A stretch of DNA of 64,000 bases from Staphylotrichum longicolle (taxonomy: Eukaryota; Ascomycota; Sordariomycetes; Sordariales; Chaetomiaceae). This document shows, in pieces, positions 56,522 to 64,000 of the stretch. The first letter of the stretch is position 1. The number at the start of each line of letters is the position of its first letter. The stretch covers positions 11,656,001 to 11,720,000 of the forward strand of contig JAHCVI010000001.1 of NCBI GenBank assembly GCA_019096155.1. The letters are read 5' to 3'. Below the pieces are notes generated by a model. It had not been told where the DNA came from, made no database searches, and saw only the letters and a list, made by a program, of their open reading frames with translations. Both the position numbers and the translations under genes were made by a program.

Positions 56522-56972
56522 TGTGGAAATGACGAGTTTGTGTCTTATTCTGTGTGCAACTTGAACTGCCAATACCAACGGCTGCGATGAATGAAACAAG
56601 GCGGGGCGGGAATGCGAGAAAAGAAATGTGCTGGAGCTGGAAGGCGAGCTGGCTCACACGGGCACACACCAGAAATGGTTCAGCTGAACCAGGGTCCAAG
56701 GAAGCCACATTTGGCATGTGATCGCGCATCCCGCCGGATCCCAGCTTCCACGACGTGGACTTTGTGAATAAAACCAGGACAGTATTGTGACTGAGAAAAC
56801 CGATCGTAAACTGAAACAACCACCAATGCATTGCCAGCGGCTGGCATACCCAAAATACTACGCTTCGGATGCTGGCTGGTTCACTGCCTTCGCTGTATGG
56901 ATCTGCTTGAGATGAGCATCGCTGTCCAGCTACGGCATGTCTGGACTGGAGAGGACTAAAACCGAGTTTTAC
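56522..56972. other. Intergenic
   Basis: Promoter of the DLH gene and 3' flank of the coiled-coil gene. Nothing else seen. Confidence 0.5.
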
Positions 56973-58307
56973 TCACACTGCATCTCGTTGAGTCTTTTTC
57001 CGGCAAAACACGAACTTTCCGTTCGCACTTGTTTCCGACAGCGTCCGTCCCGTCGCCGGTGAATCATACGAGTCATACGACGTATGGGATTGGAGTGTGG
57101 TTCTTTGGGAGGTGGACGGCCGACTTCTCGTGAGGGCTGGAGAGTGCTCCCCATGTCTGGCGACATCCAATGGCAATGCCACGTTCTCGCCTTGCTGTCC
57201 ATTCTGGCCCGAATCCAGTAAGGCCCGTAGGTTGCTGTTCTCCCTCCGAGTCGTCTTGAGCCGGCGCAGGAGCACCTTTTGGACTTTGTCGAGTTCGTCG
57301 AGTTCGTTGAGCAATTGTATGACTTCCATGGCGTTGCCGTCTCTCTCTTGACGATGCTGTTCCATCCGGGCGGCGCGCTCAGTGAGCGCCGTGTTAAGAG
57401 CACGGATTCGTTCATGGGAGATGAGGAAGACCCAGTGTGTTACCACTACGAGGCGTTGAAGCTCGACGAGGAGATGCAGACTAACGGACACGCAAAGCCC
57501 AGCACACTGCTCCACCTCCGAGTTTGCCTGCCTCTCCTGCTCGAGCTCGGCCTCGAGCGCTGCAATGTTGTCTCGAAGCCGGGTGTCCTCCGCTGTTAGG
57601 ACCGCATTTCGTTGCTCGAGATTCTCCTTGTCGTGCTGGAGATCGATGATCTCTGTGCCCTGGTTTTGGGCAAGTTGACGTTCTTGCTCAAGTTTGATGC
57701 TTTGTTGGTTGTACAACTGGTCCTTTTGTTCCCCCTCTTTGCCAAGTTTCGTCACGGCCGCTTGTAGGGCGAGTTCCTTGATTTGAGCATCGTGCAGCTG
57801 TGCCTGTAGATCCTTGATCTCCTCTCTGCGACGCCGATCGGTCTCGGCGGCGTCCTCGAGAATACGCTTATTCTCGACGTCCCGCCTGTCGTGATCTTGT
57901 AGGAGATCTTCGCTCTTTTGTATCTCGGCACGGAGCTGTTTGTCGAGGTCGGCTGCCAAGACTGAGGTCTTCAGACTAGCGTCTCGTTCTTCGTCTCGTT
58001 CTTGGATGGCAGTGTCTCGTTCTTTGATGGCAGTGTCTCGTTCTTGAGTGACAACATCCTTTTGTTGTCCCAATGTTGCAGTCTGGTGGACCGCGGAAGC
58101 GATTGCACGACGGTGCAGGATTCCCACTACTCGGGTGAGATGATCCAAAGCGTGCTGCCTGGGCTTCCGCTGAGGGGAAGCTTGCCCGGCGACGGGCCCA
58201 GGGATCCTAGACGGCCGTTGAAGAGATATGGGGAGTAATGAAACGAGGTGTTTGGCTAACGAATGAGACCCGGGAACCGAGTACGACGGAAGGGGAACTG
58301 GAACCAT
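56973..58307 (-). CDS. Coiled-coil hypothetical protein (444 aa)
   Basis: An open frame with the start chosen at 58307; an upstream extension to 58427 lacks an ATG. Most of residues 65-330 is a long Glu/Lys/Gln/Arg-rich coiled coil, starting with 7-residue repeats (QERDTAIKERDTAIQERD) and including LEQERQLAQNQGTEIIDLQHDKENLEQ-type heptads; the C-terminus is Ser/Thr-rich and polar. A hydrophobic interruption (CVSVSLHLLVELQRLVVVTHWVFLI) breaks the coil and may be an unspliced intron. The last exon may continue past a GTGAGT near 56968. No family recognised; a structural or scaffold role is only inferred. Confidence 0.6.
   Translation of the reverse strand: MVPVPLPSYSVPGSHSLAKHLVSLLPISLQRPSRIPGPVAGQASPQRKPRQHALDHLTRVVGILHRRAIASAVHQTATLGQQKDVVTQERDTAIKERDTAIQERDEERDASLKTSVLAADLDKQLRAEIQKSEDLLQDHDRRDVENKRILEDAAETDRRRREEIKDLQAQLHDAQIKELALQAAVTKLGKEGEQKDQLYNQQSIKLEQERQLAQNQGTEIIDLQHDKENLEQRNAVLTAEDTRLRDNIAALEAELEQERQANSEVEQCAGLCVSVSLHLLVELQRLVVVTHWVFLISHERIRALNTALTERAARMEQHRQERDGNAMEVIQLLNELDELDKVQKVLLRRLKTTRRENSNLRALLDSGQNGQQGENVALPLDVARHGEHSPALTRSRPSTSQRTTLQSHTSYDSYDSPATGRTLSETSANGKFVFCRKKTQRDAV
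58001..58042 (-). repeat. Two-copy 21-nt tandem repeat in the coiled-coil gene
   Basis: Units 58001-58021 and 58022-58042 differ at one base and code for the ERDTAIK/Q heptad. Confidence 0.8.
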
Positions 58308-59192
58308 ACTGGCGATGGTCAAGTGGCCAAAAACTTGAGTTTCTGTGGCTCGGAGTCGCGATGGCAGAGAGAGTCGGGCATGTGCAAGAGGGTGAGGCTC
58401 GGAGGGCGGACTGCCAACACAAAACACCTCTTTAATTGTACTCGATCAGAACTGCACTTTCTGCCTGACAAAACGCCTGCCGCTTGGCTGCCGGTCCAGC
58501 GCCAATGGGACGTGGCCCGGGATCTCCGGGCTCGACTTCACGCCTCGAAGTGTCACCCCCCAAGTGCCGCCTTGGGGCCAATCACCTTCATTCTCCTGGC
58601 GCCAGCGTTTGCATTCCGCATCATGGTCGCTTGCCTGGGTCGTCGGCAACGAGCCCAAAGCAGAAAGGCGCGGGTCAGCGGTGGGGTGGTGGGCGACTGG
58701 TTGCGTGGGTGGGGGACTGCGGCATTGCCCAACAAACCTCTCTTTGCACCATCTGATTCGTTGGGCAAGCAAGGCAGGAACTAAATCGTACGGGTCAGCG
58801 CCACGAGCATATTCCCTTTGCCAGCAGCACCCAAATGGTGTCGTCACAGTAGGCCTCAGTGGGTAGTCGTGGTCACATTGGTAGCCAGGGAGGTGTTGGG
58901 AAACAGGGGGGATCTCGGGAGATCGGGAAAAGCGATCTGAGCTGTGTCCAGCCACAAGCCTCGTGAAATCTTAGGCGTCTTCCACCCAAAGATGAATGGC
59001 GGCTGTTTCCTATTGAGGAAACCCGCCAGATGTGGCGGTACTTGTAGCGGAAGATATTATGGTATCGATCACAAACCAGCCCTTCGCTTGCGGATCAAAC
59101 GAACCCTTCGCTTGCGGATGCATGGGGGAAAACGGGACACCTGAGAGACACCTGAGCCATGCGACCTGGGAATTGGCGTGGCGTCCCGTCTT
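58308..59192. other. Intergenic with short tandem duplication
   Basis: Contains the 24-nt-period duplication listed separately. No gene recognised. Confidence 0.5.
59080..59119. repeat. 16-bp direct repeat, 24-nt period
   Basis: CCCTTCGCTTGCGGAT occurs at 59080-59095 and again at 59104-59119. Confidence 0.85.
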
Positions 59193-60689
59193 TCACACCC
59201 CCTTCTTCCCCTCCCCAAAGGTATACCTCATCCCCTGCCTCACATCACTCCTCATCATCCGCCACACATCGACCGCCCAAAAGCTGCCGCTGATCCACGG
59301 CGCCTTGCCGCCCACCTTGGGCATCCGGTCGAGCGCCGAGACGACATACGTCGAGCTCAGCCCCATAGCCGGCAGCGTCTGCAGCCCCTTCCTCTCCACG
59401 GGATCCACATACGGCACGGCCGCCCGCGCCCCGGTCCGGTCCATGTACTTGATGACCTTGATCATCTGGCGCGCCCGCACATCGGCGCCCGGCGTCCACG
59501 TCGCCGCGGTGTACCCCGTGATCAGCCCCGAGTTGGGCACGCCCTCGAGCATGGACCCGTTCCAGATGAACCTGCTGCCGAGCGAGTCGGTGATGGACTC
59601 CCCGTCAACGGTGACCGACACGCCGGACAGCAACGAAAAATACAGGCCCGTGGCGGTGATGATCATGTCCGCCTCGAGAAACTGCCCCGAGGTCAGCTGG
59701 ATGCCCGTCTCGGTGACGGACTCGATGGTGTCGGTGACGACGTGCGCGTTGGGGCGGTGCAGGGCCTTGAAGAAGTCGCCGCCGGGGCAGAAGCACAGGC
59801 GCTGCTCAAAGGGGTTGTACCAGGGGTTGAAGTGCTTCTCGACGTCAAAGCCGCGGGGCAGCTGGCGGCGCATCTCGCCGACCAGAAAGCGCCGGCCCAC
59901 GTTGGGGAACGTCAAGAGGAAAACGACGAAGAGGGTCTCGATGATCATCCGCTGCCACCAGTAGAAAGCCTGGGCCCAGGAGGTGGGCACAAAGCGCTCC
60001 AGGAAGCCGACGATGCCCTGCCGCCGGGGCATGCTGAAGACGTACGAGGGAGACCGCTGCAGCATGGTGACGGCGCCGGCCGTCTTGGCCAGCGCAGGGA
60101 GGAGGGTGATGGCCGTGGCGCCCGACCCGATGATGACGACCTTTTTGCCAGCGCAGTCGATGCTCTTGTCCCAGAACTGCGGGTGCACGACCTGCCCGCC
60201 GAACCGCTCGATCTCCGGGATCACGGCCGGCAGCGGCTTCTCGTAGCTGTAGTAGCCGCTGGCGCTGATGACCCACCAGGCCTTGATGGTCTTTTTCTCG
60301 ACGGTGCCGTCGGCGCGCGTGGCCTCGACCTGCAGGGTCCAGCGCTGCTCGGCGCTGCTCCAGGCTGAGGCGACGACGCGGTGGCCGAAGCGGATCTTCT
60401 TGTCGATGCCCTCGGCGGCGGCGGAATCCTGCAGGTAGGCCTTGATGGCGGCGCCCTCGGCCATATTGGAGTCGTGCGGCCAGGGGCGCCAGGAGAAACC
60501 AAACAGGCCCATGGAGCTGTCGGTACGGAGGCCGGGGTACTTCCAGAAGGCCCAGGTGCCGCCCAGCTCATGGCGCGCCTCGAGGATGGCATAGCTGTGG
60601 TGCGGCACCTGCGTCTGCAGCCGGTAGGCCGTGTTGATGCCGCTGAGGCCGGCGCCCACGACGACGACGTCGAGCGTTTCGGGCTCCAT
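59193..60689 (-). CDS. Baeyer-Villiger-type flavin monooxygenase (498 aa)
   Basis: Intact single exon. FAD-binding GAGLSGINTAYRL at the N-terminus, then GGTWAFWKYPG and the NADPH-binding VIIGSGATAITLLPAL. The signature FxGxxxHxxxW is present as FGGQVVHPQFW, which marks class B flavoprotein monooxygenases. DMIITATG is also present. These insert oxygen next to a carbonyl or hydroxylate N and S atoms with NADPH and O2. Length fits. It is followed downstream on the same strand by the coiled-coil gene and DLH, and preceded by an MFS gene, so it may work with DLH: lactone produced and then opened. This pairing is inferred. Confidence 0.92.
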   Translation of the reverse strand: MEPETLDVVVVGAGLSGINTAYRLQTQVPHHSYAILEARHELGGTWAFWKYPGLRTDSSMGLFGFSWRPWPHDSNMAEGAAIKAYLQDSAAAEGIDKKIRFGHRVVASAWSSAEQRWTLQVEATRADGTVEKKTIKAWWVISASGYYSYEKPLPAVIPEIERFGGQVVHPQFWDKSIDCAGKKVVIIGSGATAITLLPALAKTAGAVTMLQRSPSYVFSMPRRQGIVGFLERFVPTSWAQAFYWWQRMIIETLFVVFLLTFPNVGRRFLVGEMRRQLPRGFDVEKHFNPWYNPFEQRLCFCPGGDFFKALHRPNAHVVTDTIESVTETGIQLTSGQFLEADMIITATGLYFSLLSGVSVTVDGESITDSLGSRFIWNGSMLEGVPNSGLITGYTAATWTPGADVRARQMIKVIKYMDRTGARAAVPYVDPVERKGLQTLPAMGLSSTYVVSALDRMPKVGGKAPWISGSFWAVDVWRMMRSDVRQGMRYTFGEGKKGV

Positions 60690-60949
60690 GGTCTGTGGTT
60701 GGACTTGCTGGTTTGGGTGTGGAGGAGAGCTGGGCTCCTGGGCTCAGCCAGGGAAATTCTTCAAATATCGAACCACGCTAATCCAGGTTTTGGGCTAGCC
60801 GGCTTGGTACCAGTCAGGGATCTGCCAGCGCGGAAAGCCTCCGAGATCCGAACCGCCGGGTCTGCTCCGAGCGGGTCCTGCAGGGCTGAATGTGGGTTTT
60901 CGGGGTTCATCTCGTTTCAAGATCAGATTTCGCTCTCCTCAAAGCATTC

Positions 60950-62472
60950 TCAAGCCTCCTCCTCGTTTTCCTCTGCCCGCCTCCGCTTCGCGGCCTCTTT
61001 GCCGGCAAAGCTCACCAGCATGCCAAGGTCATACACCACCTTCAGGATACCAGCAATGACAAACGCCAGGCCAAACATGCCCTTGCGCGCCAGGATACCC
61101 GTGAGCAACGGGCCTAGACTCTGAGCTGTGGTTTTCACTACGTTGACGGCGCCCATAATGGCTGTGCGCTTGTCGGATGGCAGCGCGGCGGCCAGGAATG
61201 CCGAGCGCGGCGCAACATCCATGCTCTGCGTGCAGGCGCGCAGGATGAGGAACGTGAGGGCCAGCGGCAGGCTGTTGGGAACTGAAATGAGGGACAGGCA
61301 GATGGCGGATGGCAGGTGGGTGAAGACCATGGTCTGCACAGTGTTAGATCAGCGTTAGACATGTGCAAGTCGATGGTGGCGAAGACCTACCTTGACGTTG
61401 CCAATCCGCTTGGCGATCGAAGACGCCACCAGCATGGACGCGGCGGCGATGATGCTCGTGACAAAGAAAATGGTTCCCAGCTGGCCCTCGGGCAGGCTGA
61501 ATTTTCCCCGGAAAAAGTAGGTCATCCAGGAGAGCGAGGCCAACCCCGAGGCAAACGAGTCGACTCCAAACAAGATGAAGAGGCGGATCACGAGCGACCA
61601 GAGGTCCTTGTCGATGGACGCAAACAGGCTCGGTTTTGGCGCAGGTTGCTCTTGCTCCGGAGGTGGCGCGTCTGCAAGTAGCGGGCTTGTCTCGCCATTC
61701 TGCGACACATCCTCTTCCTTGGTGGCCTCGACATTGCGGGTCAGGGCCAACGATAGAACCAGCTTGACGAGGCCGACGGCGCTGTAGACGAAGAAGATAA
61801 TGCGGCAAGACGGGATGAAGGCCCAGCCGTGCAGCACCTGCAGCGAGCTGATGGTCCACCCGCAGAGCAGCTGGCCCAGGGCAGTACCGGCGGTCCCGAC
61901 CAGCGAGTACCAGGCAAAGACATCCGGCAGCTGCTCATGCGGCGTGAGATGCGCAAGCGTAGATTCCTCGACGGCGCGGAAGGGCCCGATCTCGTTTCCA
62001 CTGTCTTGCGTTAGCGGAACAAGAATGGCAGCAGAACCCAACACAATGACACATACCTCGGGCTGATGACCCCAAACACCGCCGCGGTCAGCAGCACCCA
62101 GTAGTTCCCGCACAGCGCAAACACCACGCCGCTGCCGACCATCAAGACCGAACCCAGCGCCAGCACCGCGCGACGGCCCATGGCGTCGGCAAAGAGGGTG
62201 AGGAAAAACGAGATGACGACGTCCCCGACGAGCGTCAGCGTCATGAACAGGCCGATCCAGTCGTCGCGGATGCCGACGGCCGACAGGTAGCTCGCGAGGA
62301 TGAGGGTCGAGCCGCCGTAGGCGAACAGGCGCACGAACCGCTGCGCGCAGAGCAGCTTGACGTCGCGCGGCGAGCGCCACATGGTGACGAGGCCCAGCTC
62401 GTCGAGCGCCGCGGCGAGGGCGCGCATAGGGTGAGACATTGCGTGGGACGTGGGATGGGAGGTCTCCGACAT
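60950..62472 (-). CDS. MFS transporter (469 aa)
   Basis: Exons 62057-62472, 61391-62000 and 60950-61333 sum to 470 codons from the ATG at 62472. About 12 transmembrane spans, with RFVRLFAYGGSTLILASYLSAVGI in span 1, DAMGRRAVLALGS in loop 2-3 and a central hydrophilic loop with a Gln/Glu/Pro stretch. The C-terminus is charged (KRRRAEENEEEA). The subfamily could not be assigned. It is the gene upstream of the BVMO on the same strand and may carry the cluster substrate or product. Confidence 0.88.
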
Positions 62473-62754
62473 GGTGATGTGGTAGACAGACCGTGGACTG
62501 GAAAATTTGTTGCGAACGCGTGCTGCAACGGCGGAGGGGGACAAGACCCTGATAATCGACATTTATTTGGGACTGGTGTTGGAAGCTGAGGCAAATCCGT
62601 TCGGCGATGTCGGACCTCGGACATAACGGTGTTTCCAGGCGGCACTCATCAAAGATGGGTCCTGATTTACGAGAGGGTAGAAAATGACTCGATCAAACAA
62701 TGAAACCCAATACTAACGGCGAATAATCCAACGTGAAACGCCCGCAGGGGAATT

Positions 62755-64000
62755 TCAACCGAGAATGATGAGCTTCATCTGCGTCCCGAGCTCGCCGAGA
62801 AACCAGCTCGTCCGAACCCTGGTATTCAACGCTATACGGTATGCCACGTTGTCGACCCATTCAATGAGCATTGTCGTGAGATACTTGCCGCCGAAATGCT
62901 GCACTACAATCCAGTCGCGCGGCCTGAGGGCTGTGGTCGGGCTGTCTCTGTGACACTGGGGACTGCCGGGCGAGGAGCAGTGCAGTCCTCCACCCGCTGC
63001 CTGTTCGTTTGGCGCCCAGTAGCCAAAGTTGGAGGAGGCACTCAAAGGATCCGCCTCAATGGCCATGGAATAGAACACCAGCACTTGATCCAGCCGGTCA
63101 ATGAGGAGGCGGCTGGGCTGGCCTAGTCTCTCGGCGACGGCTTGCCAGGTTGGAGGACCGGGTTGCGGAGGCCGAAACCGAGGTTGAAACAAACCGCCCG
63201 AGCGAAAAGAACCTTGGATGTGGTCATACTTGCCACCGACCGGAGACTTGTTAATGATGGAGATGTCGACCGCTACTTTTGTGAGAGAAAGGGGTAGCTC
63301 TCCTTTCAAGCGGCGCATTGGTCGTCGCGCAACCAGCCGGTAAAATGCGATCCTGCCGTCCTTCTCATCTATGTGCTCGTGGATGTCATCCTTATACCTG
63401 AGACGCCCGTCGGCTCGGCCTTCCCACCCTGCCCATGACCAGCTTGGGAACCCTTCACGACGCCTGGGCTGTCCAGTGAACTCCCAGGCGAGGGCAGCGT
63501 TGAAGGCCCTCTTTGGCAACCCCCAGAAGAAGTCGCCTACCGACGGTTTCATTGTCTGCTCAATCCCTTGGAACGCCAGAAGTACATCCTTGTCGTAGGT
63601 AAACCTCCTCGTGACGTACAGCTGCACGAGCTTCTGGTACTCGTCCAGCGTCCGTTTTGCCAACTCTTGGCTGTTGCTGCTTGGGGTAACACGATGCAAG
63701 CCTCGCCCGTCCATCGACGCCCACACCTGTGCCTTTTCCCTGTCTGTCTCCTTGAATAGGTCCGCCTCGAAGCGGTCTTCTCTCCAGAGCATTGACGGGC
63801 AGCGAAAAAAGCTGAAGGAATCTGTCACCACTAGCAGACGCTTCGACAGGATCTTCTCTTGGAATGTCCAGCCTCGAGTGTCCCATTGAGAGTGTGATGA
63901 GACGTGTTCCCACACATCTGCGACTGTTGCAGCAATCTGCATATTCTCCCCAATCTGGGCAGATGGCAGCGGAACTCTCCGCGGTGCATCAGATCGGACG
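62755..64000 (-). CDS. HET-domain protein, 3' part (start beyond window end)
   Basis: The frame is open to the window edge, so the N-terminal half with the first HET motifs is missing. Visible is the C-terminal end of the HET domain (TRGWTFQEKILSKRLLVVTDSFSFFRC), then the variable region with GFPSWSWAGWEGR, a tract common in HET proteins, and a distinct C-terminus with YWAPNEQAAGGG and LRPRDWIVVQHFGGKYL. Nonself recognition or cell death role by family. It lies next to the MFS gene and is transcribed towards it on the same strand. Confidence 0.85.
   Translation of the reverse strand, partial: VRSDAPRRVPLPSAQIGENMQIAATVADVWEHVSSHSQWDTRGWTFQEKILSKRLLVVTDSFSFFRCPSMLWREDRFEADLFKETDREKAQVWASMDGRGLHRVTPSSNSQELAKRTLDEYQKLVQLYVTRRFTYDKDVLLAFQGIEQTMKPSVGDFFWGLPKRAFNAALAWEFTGQPRRREGFPSWSWAGWEGRADGRLRYKDDIHEHIDEKDGRIAFYRLVARRPMRRLKGELPLSLTKVAVDISIINKSPVGGKYDHIQGSFRSGGLFQPRFRPPQPGPPTWQAVAERLGQPSRLLIDRLDQVLVFYSMAIEADPLSASSNFGYWAPNEQAAGGGLHCSSPGSPQCHRDSPTTALRPRDWIVVQHFGGKYLTTMLIEWVDNVAYRIALNTRVRTSWFLGELGTQMKLIILG

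Noticed and set aside
59178..60368. 396-codon plus-strand frame
   Set aside because: Antisense of the BVMO-type gene, no motif of its own.
1..64000. CRISPR arrays, transposase or reverse transcriptase genes, rRNA
   Set aside because: No regularly spaced repeats and no mobile-element protein motif were seen on either strand.
1..64000. A classical secondary metabolite backbone gene
   Set aside because: No ketosynthase, adenylation or terpene synthase motif was found; the accessory oxidases alone do not prove a biosynthetic cluster.

Overview
The window is nuclear DNA of a filamentous ascomycete (Pezizomycotina, most likely a Sordariomycete). The evidence is GC-rich coding sequence, introns of about 44-90 nt with GTAAGT-like donors and CTAAC-like branch sites, several Zn(II)2Cys6 regulators, HET-domain and fungal rhodopsin-domain proteins, and a tRNA-Glu(CTC) split by an intron. 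Gene models below were spliced by hand. Except where noted, exon lengths sum to whole codons.

Layout. 0-14 kb: a 5'-truncated kinase with a long Pro-rich tail, an AsaB/GA4-desaturase-like oxidase, a secreted Het-C/phospholipase-C-like plus VWA surface protein, a tiny six-Cys secreted protein, a rhodopsin-domain membrane protein and a second Cys-rich secreted protein. 14-26 kb: a TmpA-like membrane flavoprotein, a Zn2Cys6 regulator, a secreted protein-arginine deiminase, a second Zn2Cys6 regulator, a diverged second-copy-like complex I PSST/NuoB subunit and a secreted SnoaL-like protein. 26-29 kb: a GH55 beta-1,3-glucanase. 30.7-39.2 kb: a Zn2Cys6 regulator divergent from a sugar transporter and followed by an intracellular GH3 beta-glucosidase with a PA14 insert, which reads as a beta-glucoside uptake and use module. 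39.6-48 kb: a HET protein with a long acidic tract, a secreted serine beta-lactamase-like hydrolase, an APH-like kinase, a conserved hypothetical and the tRNA. 49-64 kb: a second rhodopsin-domain protein, an unassigned 273-aa protein, a vanillyl-alcohol-oxidase-type flavoenzyme, a dienelactone hydrolase, a coiled-coil protein, a Baeyer-Villiger-type monooxygenase, an MFS transporter and a HET protein cut by the window end. VAO, DLH, BVMO and MFS on one strand suggest an aromatic or phenolic degradation or modification cluster.

A pattern crosses the window. At least ten single-base frame breaks, mostly in short homopolymers, interrupt six otherwise coherent genes (VWA, PSST-like, GH55, GH3, second rhodopsin-domain gene, DLH). 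Other genes, such as the 614-aa deiminase and the 761-aa HET protein, are clean. This looks more like residual assembly indels than biology, but pseudogenes cannot be excluded from sequence alone.

No transposon ORF, CRISPR array, polyketide synthase or NRPS was recognised. Intergenic stretches are listed with what can be seen in them.
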